Source: Erysipelotrichaceae bacterium (lineage in GTDB: Bacteria; Bacillota_I; Bacilli_A; Erysipelotrichales; Erysipelotrichaceae). Taken from it: a stretch of 57,097 nt of DNA. How positions within the stretch are numbered: the first letter of the stretch is position 1; the number at the start of each line of letters is the position of its first letter. Positions 26,285 to 35,034 of the stretch are shown here, piece by piece. The stretch covers positions 10,950 to 68,046 of the forward strand of contig DOUE01000022.1 of NCBI GenBank assembly GCA_003520745.1. The letters are read 5' to 3'. The notes under the pieces are model-generated. The model worked only from the letters and a program-made list of their open reading frames with translations, was not told the DNA's origin and ran no database searches. The position numbers and the translations under genes are program-made.

Positions 26285-27682
26285 TTATTGATTGTCGGCA
26301 GCGATCTTCGCATCGGTCGTCGCGATCAATTCGGCGACGGCTTCGTCGACGGTCTTGGTGCCATCCCAAATCGCTTGGATCATCGCAACCAACGTACCAT
26401 CATAGTAAGCAGCATCCATGGCTTTACGTGCAGGGTTCTTCGGAAGGGTCAATGCCGGTTCCGGATAGTTGTACATGAACGCAGCCATCATTTGTTCTTG
26501 GTATCCGCCTGCTTCGAGGGTCGGGGTCAAATCAGATCCATCCTTCAAAGACGGGGCATAGCTGGTGCCGGTAACCAACGCATCGAATCCATCTTTGGAA
26601 TAGATCAAACGCATCAGTTCGGTCGCAGCGGAACGATATTCGGTATAGCCGTTGATGACGAAACCCTTCGTCTTAACAAACGGGGATTGGTGTTCGCCAC
26701 CGAACGTCGGGAGAGCGGAAACGACATAGGTCGAACCGGTCGTCGTGGAAGCGCCCTTGATATCCATCCAAGTACCGACTAAGCCAAACGGAGCGGTTTC
26801 ATTGTTGATGACGCCGTCCCATCTCCAGCCCATGTCGCCGGCTTTGGTCAAGATACCGGCAGCGTCGACGGAAATCTGAGCTTCTTTAGCGGCAAGCAGG
26901 AAGTTCAAGCCTTCTTTGAATTCAGGAGTATTGTAGCCAGGTTTCGTCGCATCGCCTTCGCCGAACAGTTTGAATCCGCCGGCGGTGAATTGGTGATAAG
27001 CGGACCACGGTTCACCCAAGGAAAGCGGAAACACGATGTCGACGTTCGCGCCTTTGTAAACCGGACGAGCGCCGATCCAAGACGTGGACAGAGCGAAGAT
27101 TTCTTCCCAGGTATCAAACGCGTCAGGCAGGTTGTCGCCGTTTGCATCGGTGACGTCTTTGCCTAAGGTCGTAAGCATCGTCTTATTCCAAACGAATGCC
27201 ATGCCATCATACGCCATCGGAGCATAAACCGTCGTAGCGGTCGCGTTTCCGGCTTTGTAGAAGGATTCCAACGAGTTTTCTTTGATGATGTTGGCAAGGA
27301 AGGCATCGATCGCCAAGAGATGGCTTTCGTTACGGGAAACTTCACCGTCGATGGCCATGAAGACGTCAGGATATTCACCTTGTTGGGTAGCTAAAGCATC
27401 GGCGGATCCGGCAGCACCGGAGTTTACGAATTCAACGGCGCCTTTGAGTTCAGGATACGTAGCATCCCAAAGCGCGACGATCGCGTTACCGACGACATCG
27501 TTGTCAGCACCGAAACGTAGGGTAGCGCCTTCTTCGATCGCATAGGCTTCAAGTTTTTCATCATAACAGACGACCGTGCCGTCGAGATCTTCGGCTTTAC
27601 AGGTCTTAAGTGTGCGTCCGCATGCGGTCAATGATCCGACGACCAGCACGAGAACTGCAGCGAGAGTAAGCAGTTTCTTCAT
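26285..27682 (-). CDS. malE: Maltodextrin-binding lipoprotein
   Basis: 465 residues from ATG 27682; the AGGAGG site lies about 11 bases upstream. The signal peptide ends SLTAC with lipidated C21. It is a large CUT1 binding protein with a small N-terminal cysteine-containing module (TCKAEDLDGTVVCYDEKL) and a Ca-loop-like DANGDNLPDAFDT. Linked to malF, malG and malA upstream and to malL and an amylase downstream. It has its own promoter with an operator-like site over the -35. The longer frame to 27769 runs through that promoter and is not real. Confidence 0.92.
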   Translation of the reverse strand: MKKLLTLAAVLVLVVGSLTACGRTLKTCKAEDLDGTVVCYDEKLEAYAIEEGATLRFGADNDVVGNAIVALWDATYPELKGAVEFVNSGAAGSADALATQQGEYPDVFMAIDGEVSRNESHLLAIDAFLANIIKENSLESFYKAGNATATTVYAPMAYDGMAFVWNKTMLTTLGKDVTDANGDNLPDAFDTWEEIFALSTSWIGARPVYKGANVDIVFPLSLGEPWSAYHQFTAGGFKLFGEGDATKPGYNTPEFKEGLNFLLAAKEAQISVDAAGILTKAGDMGWRWDGVINNETAPFGLVGTWMDIKGASTTTGSTYVVSALPTFGGEHQSPFVKTKGFVINGYTEYRSAATELMRLIYSKDGFDALVTGTSYAPSLKDGSDLTPTLEAGGYQEQMMAAFMYNYPEPALTLPKNPARKAMDAAYYDGTLVAMIQAIWDGTKTVDEAVAELIATTDAKIAADNQ

Positions 27683-27726
27683 TTTAAAACATTCCTCCTG
27701 TGTTCTTCTTTTCAGAAGTCGTCTTA

Positions 27727-27762
27727 AGTATAGCACTTGATAATTTGTTTGTAAACGGTTAC
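27727..27762 (-). promoter_or_regulatory. malE promoter with overlapping operator
   Basis: TTTACA (27755-27750), 17 bases, TATACT (27732-27727) with TG extension. GTAAACGGTTAC (plus strand 27751-27762) lies over the -35, a repressing position for a LacI-family MalR-type regulator. Confidence 0.85.
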
Positions 27763-27776
27763 ACTTCACGAAACTT

Positions 27777-28595
27777 TCACGAAACCTCTTCCGGATGGCT
27801 CAATTTCAACTTGCCGCGCATCACGCCGTAGTAGAGGACGATGATGCGTATGACGAAGGCGAAGGGCAAAATCATGGCTGCCGTCGCCGGGCTGAACATC
27901 CCGATCGCGGCACAAACCATCGCCGGCGCAAGCATCAGATTGATCATCATGGTGAACCCATGGGAGAACTTGATTTTCTTTTCTTCCTTGCGTCCGCCCA
28001 TGAATTTAAACAGGAAAGCGATGACTAAAACATAGACGGTATACTGGATGAATTGCATGAAATAACTGAAGGTGAATTTCGCAAACAACGAACTCAGGTT
28101 GAGATTGCGGATAAACAGGGTCGCCAAATCATCGGGTTGAATCTGGTTCGCCTCGAGTTGCGCCGACAGATCCTGGAAATCGTATTTCCCGAAATTGTCA
28201 TAATACCCGATGGCCAGCGATTTCCCGTCCTTGTCGATGACGACGCCGATTTCCTCGGTCAAATACACTTCGTTCTTGCCGGTCGTTTCAGGCAGGACGG
28301 TCACGAAGTGGAAGGTGGTTTTCGAGCCTTCCCACTTGCGATCCCTCGTGACGACACAGGTCAGTTTCCCATCGATCACGCAGTCGTTTTCTTTCAACAT
28401 TTCCGCCAGATCGACCGAGAAGTTCTCCATCCGTGGCAAATAGGTCGACGATTTCTGCATGTATAGACTGAAGAACGCCGGGATACTGATGAAAAGGATG
28501 AGTACGAAATAGAGCAGGATCGGATAACGCACCTTCATTTTGCGTGTATCCAACACCGCTTGATTACTGTAAAACACTTTGATCCACTGTAGCAT
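27777..28595 (-). CDS. malA: MalA-type DUF1189 membrane protein
   Basis: 272 residues: an N-terminal membrane segment (LLYFVLILFISIPAFFSLYM), an extracytoplasmic domain of about 115 residues, then four hydrophobic segments. This is the DUF1189 layout of the protein called MalA in the pneumococcal malXCDA locus. Its biochemical role is not established. It follows malG, separated by a strong hairpin, with AGGAGG 6 bases before the ATG. Presence in the same place as in streptococci supports a role in maltodextrin uptake or sensing. Confidence 0.8.
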   Translation of the reverse strand: MLQWIKVFYSNQAVLDTRKMKVRYPILLYFVLILFISIPAFFSLYMQKSSTYLPRMENFSVDLAEMLKENDCVIDGKLTCVVTRDRKWEGSKTTFHFVTVLPETTGKNEVYLTEEIGVVIDKDGKSLAIGYYDNFGKYDFQDLSAQLEANQIQPDDLATLFIRNLNLSSLFAKFTFSYFMQFIQYTVYVLVIAFLFKFMGGRKEEKKIKFSHGFTMMINLMLAPAMVCAAIGMFSPATAAMILPFAFVIRIIVLYYGVMRGKLKLSHPEEVS

Positions 28596-28610
28596 AGGTC
28601 CTCCTCGTAA

Positions 28611-28635
28611 GATAAGCGCGAATCTCGCGCTTATC
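28611..28635. terminator. Intercistronic hairpin between malG and malA
   Basis: Perfect 11-bp stem GATAAGCGCGA / TCGCGCTTATC with a 3-base loop; it includes the malG stop. On the minus strand no T run follows, so it is more likely a processing or stabilising structure than a terminator. (On the plus strand a T run follows but no gene reads into it.). Confidence 0.7.
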
Positions 28636-29503
28636 CTTTTTCTGCTCCGGATGTCAAACCATAAACCATATACTTCTGCATGAAGAATTGGATGATCATG
28701 ATCGGGATTGCGATCAGCAAGGCACCGGCCATGAAGTTCAAGGGATTATAGACCAAGGTCAACAAGGGGTCGGTCGTACGATACAACCAGACGGCGACCG
28801 TCATTTGTTCAGGCTGCAGGAAGACGGATTGCAGGATGTAGTCGAGCCAAGGACCCATGAAGGCGCCGACGGCCAGGAAACCGACGATCGGAACGATCAA
28901 GGGGAACAAGATGAGACGAAGGATCTGGATCGGGGTCGCACCGTCGATCGCGGCGGCTTCATCCAAGGATTTCGGGATGTTGCGCATGAATCCGCGGACT
29001 AGGAACGTGTTGTACGGAATGGAACCGGCGGTGTAGATCAAGGCGAGGTAGTTGGGCTTGTTGAGGAAACCGAAGGTCCTGAACAGCAAGAACAAGGCGA
29101 TCATCCCCATGAACGACGGGAACATCTGCAGGATCATCATCGTCAGCAACATTTGCTTTTTACCCTTGAAACGCAGACGGGCGAAGGCGAAACCGGTGAT
29201 GACGGCGAAGAAGACGACGCCGACGGTGTTGAGAACCGCGATCTGCAAGGTGCGTACGAACGCGCCGGGATAGTCGGCGAACAACGACGCCGGGTTGGAT
29301 TTATACGTGAAGATGTAGTTGAAGTGTTCTAGCGACCATTTGGTGAAATCCGGAATCAACGGAACGCCCGACAGGAGTTTTCCCGGGGTGAAGGCGGCGG
29401 ATACCATCCAAATCAGAGGGACGAGAACGATGATCGCTCCCAGAATGAGCCAGATATGCGTTACGATGTTCATTAGGATATCCGATGCGCGATATTTTTT
29501 CAT
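28631..29503 (-). CDS. malG: Maltodextrin ABC permease, MalG type
   Basis: 290-residue CUT1 permease with six hydrophobic segments. The EAA loop that contacts the ATPase is visible as DEAAAIDGATPIQILRLILFPL. It pairs with MalF 3 bases upstream (GGAGGAAT precedes the ATG) and must use a separately encoded ATPase, probably the one at 21216-22307. Confidence 0.95.
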   Translation of the reverse strand: MKKYRASDILMNIVTHIWLILGAIIVLVPLIWMVSAAFTPGKLLSGVPLIPDFTKWSLEHFNYIFTYKSNPASLFADYPGAFVRTLQIAVLNTVGVVFFAVITGFAFARLRFKGKKQMLLTMMILQMFPSFMGMIALFLLFRTFGFLNKPNYLALIYTAGSIPYNTFLVRGFMRNIPKSLDEAAAIDGATPIQILRLILFPLIVPIVGFLAVGAFMGPWLDYILQSVFLQPEQMTVAVWLYRTTDPLLTLVYNPLNFMAGALLIAIPIMIIQFFMQKYMVYGLTSGAEKG

Positions 29504-29506
29504 GGC

Positions 29507-31069
29507 TTATTCCTCCTCCCAGATGCCTTTGGAGCGTGCAAGGTTGACCACCGAAATCGATCCGATGAAGATGAAGATCAAGATGGAGTAAACCGCTGCG
29601 ATGTTGAAGAGCTGTGCGTTGTTCGAGAATGAAAGTTTATAAATCCAGGAAATCAGGATGTCGGTCTGGCCGGGGATGCCGCCCATGACCTGCATGCTGA
29701 GGGGGATTTGTTCTAGATTGTATGCGGGTCCGCCTCCGGTCAGGAAGTAGATCGCGCCGAAGTTGTTGAAGTTGTAGGTGAAGGTCATGATGATCGCAGG
29801 CAAGGTCGCCCGTAGAATCAACGGTAAGGTGATGTTGCGGAAGGCCTGCCATTTGCTGGCCCCGTCGATCGCCGCGGCTTCATAGAGATCCTTCGGCAAG
29901 GTCGTCAAGACCCCCGTAATCAACATCATGAAATACGGGGCGCCCAACCATAGATTGACCAGGATGACGACCGCTTTCGCCAGATTCCCGTTATAGTTGA
30001 CCGTCAACCAGGAAATGACCGTATCGGGTCTGCCTTGCAATCCGATCTTGAAGAGGAAGTCGGATACCGCAGGCATCAAGCCCGTCTTCAATAACAACTG
30101 GTTGGCTAATCCTGTGTTTTCGAAAACGTTTCTGAAAACCATCAACGAAATCATCGCCGGGACCGCCCAAGGGACGATCATGATGGTACGCCAGAACTTT
30201 TTGAGTTTGACGTATTTCGATTCGATGATGATCGCTTGGATCAACCCCATGATATAGCAGGTCGCACTCGCCATGATGGCATAGAAGAACGTCCAGCCTA
30301 AGATCTGCGAGAACACCGAGAACCATCCCGGGTCGCCCGCGATCATGGCGAAGTTCTTGAACCCGACCCATTCGATCAAACGTGAAGGAACCGGAATCCG
30401 ATAGGTATAGTTGGTAAACGCCAACAAGAACGAGAACATGAACGGGATCAAGGTAAAGAAGAGAACCATGACCAAAGTCGGCACCAGGATAAGATACGGG
30501 AACATATCCGACCATAGGCGTTTCACATACTCTTTGCCGGTTTCGACGATGCCGTGTTTCAAGATCGTTTTACGGGAAACATACGCATCGCGGATATTGT
30601 AGATCCATACCGCGATGACGATCGAACTCAACACCAACGCGATCAACCCGCTACCAAGCAAAGTGACCGAGTTATCCGCGGACAGCCAAGGGATGATCTT
30701 GTTGAAGGTTTCGACCGCTTGACCGCGATAGAGTTCGCCGCGTACGACTTTCCCCAAGGTCGCCAAACCCCATAACCCCTTACTGAAGATTCCGCCATAG
30801 TCACGGATGAAATAGATCTGACTGCCGGGATCCGCCGGATATTGCGCCAGGTCGGAAAAAATGTAGAAGTATCCTCCGGTAAACAACTCCGTCAGGAAAG
30901 CGACTGCCCCGAATCCAAGAAACGTAAATCCCTTCGCTTTCTGCTTGTTGCGGAACTGGCCTAAGCCCATCACAAAAAAAGACATGACAGCGGATTTCAA
31001 TGCATCCGGGTTGTCCTTGATGTCTTTCAGGAGTTCATTCCACCGTTGGCCGAATTTTTTCTTCTTCAT
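29507..31069 (-). CDS. malF: Maltodextrin ABC permease, MalF type
   Basis: 520 residues from ATG 31069 (GGAGGG about 7 bases upstream). Longer than most CUT1 permeases: an extra N-terminal region with about three hydrophobic segments and two long extracytoplasmic stretches precedes the standard six-segment domain, as in MalF/MalC maltodextrin permeases. The EAA loop is YEAAAIDGASKWQAFRNITLPL. Promoter directly upstream and divergent from the GH13 gene at 31223. Confidence 0.95.
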   Translation of the reverse strand: MKKKKFGQRWNELLKDIKDNPDALKSAVMSFFVMGLGQFRNKQKAKGFTFLGFGAVAFLTELFTGGYFYIFSDLAQYPADPGSQIYFIRDYGGIFSKGLWGLATLGKVVRGELYRGQAVETFNKIIPWLSADNSVTLLGSGLIALVLSSIVIAVWIYNIRDAYVSRKTILKHGIVETGKEYVKRLWSDMFPYLILVPTLVMVLFFTLIPFMFSFLLAFTNYTYRIPVPSRLIEWVGFKNFAMIAGDPGWFSVFSQILGWTFFYAIMASATCYIMGLIQAIIIESKYVKLKKFWRTIMIVPWAVPAMISLMVFRNVFENTGLANQLLLKTGLMPAVSDFLFKIGLQGRPDTVISWLTVNYNGNLAKAVVILVNLWLGAPYFMMLITGVLTTLPKDLYEAAAIDGASKWQAFRNITLPLILRATLPAIIMTFTYNFNNFGAIYFLTGGGPAYNLEQIPLSMQVMGGIPGQTDILISWIYKLSFSNNAQLFNIAAVYSILIFIFIGSISVVNLARSKGIWEEE

Positions 31070-31088
31070 AATATACCCTCCTGTTGTT

Positions 31089-31137
31089 ATTGTGCCATGA
31101 TTCTTGTGATTCTTCAAGGGTTATGGTAAGCGTTTAC
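31089..31137 (-). promoter_or_regulatory. malF promoter with upstream operator
   Basis: Minus strand TTGAAG (31117-31112), 17 bases, CACAAT (31094-31089) with TG extension. The operator-like GTAAGCGTTTAC (31126-31137) lies 8 bases upstream of the -35, in the divergent gap with the GH13 gene. That position allows activation or control of both directions. Confidence 0.75.
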
Positions 31138-31177
31138 ATCATGATTCCCTCTGAAACCCTTTTCGCAAGGAAGTCGG

Positions 31178-31206
31178 TTGACATTTCCTTCCGGGTGGTT
31201 CAAAAT
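31178..31206 (+). promoter_or_regulatory. Promoter of the neopullulanase-type gene
   Basis: TTGACA (31178-31183), 17-base spacer, CAAAAT (31201-31206), leaving a very short leader with GAGGTG before ATG 31223. Confidence 0.75.
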
Positions 31207-31222
31207 ATCGGCGAGGTGACCC

Positions 31223-32908
31223 ATGAACATCAACGCAATTTACCACCGGTCGCAAGACAACTGGTGTTTCCCCTATGACGACCATTCCGTGGAACTTCGG
31301 ATCCGCACCGGCTTGGAAGTGACGAAAGTCGTCTGCGAGTATGGCGACCAGCACGAAGGCACGGTCCTCTTTTCGAAGTGGAAATGGAAATCGCATGCGA
31401 TCGAAATGAAACGTAGCGGTCAAACCGCCCATCATCAATACTGGACATGCATCGTCACCCCCTCGAATCGACGCATGAAATATCACTTCATCCTATCCGA
31501 TGATCACGAAACCCTCGTTTTCGGCGAAACCAGCGTCCTTCCTCCCGATGAAGAACCCGATAACTTCAACTATTTCTTTTTCCCGTACTTCCATCGCAAA
31601 GAACGCTATTTCGCCCCTGCCTGGGTCAAGGATACCGTTTGGTACCAGATTTTCCCCGATCGTTTCGCCAATCAAGGAAACAGAGGGTTCAAAGCCTGGC
31701 ATAACGGTCCCGTGAAGAATTCCGACCATTACGGAGGCAACCTGAAAGGCATTCTTGAACACTTGGATTACTTGAAGGAATTAGGCATCAGTGGGATTTA
31801 TCTCACCCCGGTTTTCGCCTCCCCCACCACCCATAAATACGACACGCAGGACTATTTCACGATCGACCCGGACTTCGGTACGAAAGAAGATTTGATCGAA
31901 CTGGTAAAACAAGCGCATCGCAGAGGGATCAAAGTCATGTTGGACGCGGTGTTCAACCATGCCGGCGACCGATTCAAAAAGTGGATGGATGTGAAAAACA
32001 ATCCGGACTCGAACGATCGCGACTGGTTCTTCCTTGATGAGAAGAATCATTATGAAACATTCGCGTTTGCGAAAAACATGCCCAAACTCAATACCGAAAA
32101 CCCCGATGTCATCGATTACTTCTGCACCGTCGGGAAATACTGGATCGAGACCGCCGACATCGACGGTTGGCGATTGGATGTCGCCAATGAAATCAGCCAT
32201 ACGTTCTGGCGCGCGTTCAGACACGAAGTCCGCTCCGTCAAACCCGATGTCTATATCCTGGGCGAAGTCTGGCACGATGCGATGCCGTGGCTGCAAGGCG
32301 ACCAATTCGACGCCGTCATGAATTATCCCTACACGAAAATCCTGTTGGACTTGATCGCTCATGAGCGCATCGGCCTCGAAGAATTCAGAGCCGGGATCGA
32401 TGAAATCCGCAACCATTACCCCTCGATCGTCCAAGCCAACCAATTCAACCTCTTCGACAGCCATGACACCGCACGACTGACCACCCTATGTAAGAACGAC
32501 CTTACCAAAGTCAAAGGGGCGCTCGCTTTTCTCTTGGTCTCCCCTGGTTCACCTTGCATTTATTACGGTACGGAAATCGCGATGGAAGGCGGAAACGACC
32601 CGGATTGCCGGAGATTGATGCAATGGAATCCAGATCCAAAAAACCATGAATTGTTTAAACTGATCCAAACCTTCATCCAACTCCGCAAAGACCATCCCGC
32701 CTTGTCAAACGACGGTGACTGGAAGTGGATTGAAACCGCAAAAGAAGTCATCGCCTTTACTCGTTCAACGACGGATGAAACCTTTTCTTTCTATTACAAT
32801 CCGACAACCCGTCCGGTCTCGATTGAACAAAGAAAAGGCGAATCCCTCTATGGATCCGCCTCTGTGATTCTTGCGCCTGGGCAAATACAGCTCATCAAAG
32901 AAATGTAA
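31223..32908 (+). CDS. Neopullulanase / cyclomaltodextrinase-type GH13_20 enzyme
   Basis: 561 residues, cytoplasmic. An N-terminal beta-sandwich of the CBM34 type (about 1-120) precedes the catalytic barrel. The subfamily 20 signature MPKLN begins at residue 286. Catalytic regions: MLDAVFNH, DGWRLDVANE (nucleophile D319), YILGEVWHD (acid/base) and FDSHDTAR. Such enzymes cut cyclodextrins, pullulan and maltodextrins, often as dimers. Transcribed away from malF with a shared operator region. Confidence 0.92.
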   Translation: MNINAIYHRSQDNWCFPYDDHSVELRIRTGLEVTKVVCEYGDQHEGTVLFSKWKWKSHAIEMKRSGQTAHHQYWTCIVTPSNRRMKYHFILSDDHETLVFGETSVLPPDEEPDNFNYFFFPYFHRKERYFAPAWVKDTVWYQIFPDRFANQGNRGFKAWHNGPVKNSDHYGGNLKGILEHLDYLKELGISGIYLTPVFASPTTHKYDTQDYFTIDPDFGTKEDLIELVKQAHRRGIKVMLDAVFNHAGDRFKKWMDVKNNPDSNDRDWFFLDEKNHYETFAFAKNMPKLNTENPDVIDYFCTVGKYWIETADIDGWRLDVANEISHTFWRAFRHEVRSVKPDVYILGEVWHDAMPWLQGDQFDAVMNYPYTKILLDLIAHERIGLEEFRAGIDEIRNHYPSIVQANQFNLFDSHDTARLTTLCKNDLTKVKGALAFLLVSPGSPCIYYGTEIAMEGGNDPDCRRLMQWNPDPKNHELFKLIQTFIQLRKDHPALSNDGDWKWIETAKEVIAFTRSTTDETFSFYYNPTTRPVSIEQRKGESLYGSASVILAPGQIQLIKEM

Positions 32909-33022
32909 TGACATGTAATAATTCGTTATTGTTTCATTGACGAGTACTGTTCTAAACACTCTATCGATCGTTCGTTGAGTTCATCTTTATGTATGTTGAA
33001 CATTTTAAGCATGAAATCATAA

Positions 33023-33913
33023 CTATTTTTTAGGTACGTTTAGCTGTTCCAACAATATCCCGACATTGCTTGGCCGATCCGCAACCAAGGCTCCCGCCTT
33101 CGTCAACGCTTCGATTTTATCTTCCACAGCGCCTTTACCACCTGTGATGATCGCGCCGGCATGACCCATCTTCTGTCCTTTGGGAGCCGTTCTGCCACCG
33201 AGAAATGCGACCAGCGGTTTGGTGAAAACGCCTTTTTCCATCGCTTCCGCAACCTCTTCTTCCATCGTCCCGCCCAGCTCGCCGATGATGACCACGGCTT
33301 CGGTTTGTTCATCCTGCTGGTAATAGGGTAGCATTTCCGCGAATCGGGTTGCGGGAACCGGATCGCCACCGACGCCGATCAGCGTCGAAACGCCGTATCC
33401 TCGTTTTACGATCATCGCGGTAACTTCGTTGGTCAATGAACCGCTACGTGTCATGACACCGATATTGCCGCGCTTATATACGCGTTGGATCCAATAGGGG
33501 AAACTGCCCATCATCGCTTCTTCCGGCGATATGACTCCGGAGGTGTTTCCGCCGATGACCAGTGCATCATGCTCGAGTGCCGCATGGCGTATGGCGACCA
33601 TATCGAAAAGCGGTATGCCGTCAGCCATCGTAACGATCTTCTTGATTCCGTTGGCAAGCGCTTCAAATACGGCGTCCTTCGTGAGTTTCGGGGGGACGAA
33701 AATCATGGATGCATCGACTTCATGATTTCTTAATGCCCGCTCGACCGAATGGTAAACCGGTATATCATGGATGGTTTGACCTTCTTTTGCAGGGGTGACA
33801 CCACAGATGACCTGGGTTCCCAAATCAATCATGTGCTTTGTCCAAAAACTACCCTCCGAGCCGGTGATCCCCTGAACTAAAACACGTGTATTCCGATCGA
33901 TGAAAATACTCAT
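33023..33913 (-). CDS. ADP-forming acyl-CoA ligase, alpha subunit (probable sulfoacetate-CoA ligase)
   Basis: SucD-like alpha subunit, 296 residues: CoA-binding Rossmann domain at the front (VLVQGITGSEGSFWT), then the phosphohistidine site GHAGAIITGG with H251, and GELGG. Where succinyl-CoA synthetases have GPNTPG this protein has GGNTSG, suggesting a different acid. Placed last in the sulfoquinovose operon next to CoA-acylating aldehyde dehydrogenase, it probably splits sulfoacetyl-CoA to sulfoacetate with ATP formation (SqwKL of the Acholeplasma-type pathway). A housekeeping succinyl-CoA role is less likely because no other TCA genes are nearby. Overlaps the beta subunit by 4 bases. Confidence 0.85.
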   Translation of the reverse strand: MSIFIDRNTRVLVQGITGSEGSFWTKHMIDLGTQVICGVTPAKEGQTIHDIPVYHSVERALRNHEVDASMIFVPPKLTKDAVFEALANGIKKIVTMADGIPLFDMVAIRHAALEHDALVIGGNTSGVISPEEAMMGSFPYWIQRVYKRGNIGVMTRSGSLTNEVTAMIVKRGYGVSTLIGVGGDPVPATRFAEMLPYYQQDEQTEAVVIIGELGGTMEEEVAEAMEKGVFTKPLVAFLGGRTAPKGQKMGHAGAIITGGKGAVEDKIEALTKAGALVADRPSNVGILLEQLNVPKK

Positions 33914-35034
33914 ATCTTCGTCTCCTTCGCTAAGGCAACCGCCAAGCGAACCGCTTCTTCCGTATCAAAAAGTGGATTCAATCCGGCTTTTCGCAGAGTT
34001 TCGACAGCTTCAACTTCATTAGTCCCACGGATACACGTCACGATTGGACGATCCGGTTTTAATTTACCGATGGCTTCAACAATGCCTTGCGCCATCACAT
34101 CGGCACGGGCGATCGTTCCAAAGGTCACGATCAAGATGACTTTCGACGGAACTTTTAAACAGATTTCCATGGCTTTCATCGCTTTTTTATAGTGAGGTCC
34201 GCCAAATTCCAGATAATTCGCGATCGTTCCGCCTTCATAGTGAACCAAGTCGTAAACGGTCGTGGTTAATCCGGCTCCTGCGCACATCAAACTGATGTCG
34301 CCATCAAACTGAATGAACGGTATGCCTTCTTCCGCCGCCAAGCGCTCTGCTTCGTTTTCGATATCCCCCAGCGGAACGGAAATGTCTTCATGTCGAAACA
34401 TGGAGTTGTCATCGATCGAACACTTCCCATCCCCGGCAACCAACTCGTTTGATTTGGTGATGAAAAGCGGATTGATTTCCAATAACTCACAATCATACTG
34501 AACAAACAAACGATACAGTTTAACCAGCAATTGGGTAAATTTCTTTGCGATTTCAGGATCAAAGCCACATTCATACGCGATGTGGTTGGCTTGATATGCT
34601 TGTAACCCGAGGTTCATATCGATTTTTGTCTGAAGGATCTTATGTGGCTGTTCAATGGCCAATGTTTCGATATCGACGCCGCCGGTAGCGCTGACGATGG
34701 ATAGGGCTGATCCGCTGATTGGATCGATCGTAAATGAAGCATAGACTTCATGGGCAATATCCACGGCTTCTTCGATGAGCAAGGATGATATTTTTTGAGG
34801 CAGGGCAAACAGTCGGGTGACTTCTTCCATCCCTTTACCCTCGTTTTTTACAAACTGAATCAATCCGGCTTTGCCGCGTCCGCCACTCAACACCTGAGAT
34901 TTGATGACACAGGGAAACCCGATTTGAGCAAACGCTTCAGACGCCTGATCGACGCGATGAATCAATTGGCTTTTCGGAACAATGATCCCTGCATTTTTAA
35001 ACAGGTCTTTTACTTGATATTCAAAAAGTTTCAT
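33910..35034 (-). CDS. ADP-forming acyl-CoA ligase, beta subunit (probable sulfoacetate-CoA ligase)
   Basis: SucC-like ATP-grasp beta subunit, 374 residues, near family length. ATP-grasp segments: MKLFEYQVKDLFKNAGI, VIKSQVLSGGRGKAG, and the metal-site ELLEINPLF; C-terminal flavodoxin-like domain starts at about 240 (GAGLTTTVYDLVHYEGG, ANYLEFGG). It forms the nucleotide-binding half of the ligase with the gene at 33023. The ATG shares one base with the sqwD stop (TGATG), and AAGGA lies inside the end of sqwD, so the two are translationally coupled, consistent with consecutive steps. Confidence 0.86.
   Translation of the reverse strand: MKLFEYQVKDLFKNAGIIVPKSQLIHRVDQASEAFAQIGFPCVIKSQVLSGGRGKAGLIQFVKNEGKGMEEVTRLFALPQKISSLLIEEAVDIAHEVYASFTIDPISGSALSIVSATGGVDIETLAIEQPHKILQTKIDMNLGLQAYQANHIAYECGFDPEIAKKFTQLLVKLYRLFVQYDCELLEINPLFITKSNELVAGDGKCSIDDNSMFRHEDISVPLGDIENEAERLAAEEGIPFIQFDGDISLMCAGAGLTTTVYDLVHYEGGTIANYLEFGGPHYKKAMKAMEICLKVPSKVILIVTFGTIARADVMAQGIVEAIGKLKPDRPIVTCIRGTNEVEAVETLRKAGLNPLFDTEEAVRLAVALAKETKI

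Noticed and set aside
27683..27769. N-terminal extension of malE
   Set aside because: It runs through the malE promoter and operator; the lipoprotein signal peptide starts at 27682.
28611..28640. Plus-strand terminator
   Set aside because: The hairpin has a T run on that strand but no plus-strand gene precedes it.
33023..35034. Housekeeping succinyl-CoA synthetase
   Set aside because: Family fits, but operon position, overlap with acylating dehydrogenase and absence of TCA genes favour a sulfoacetate role; kept as an alternative only.
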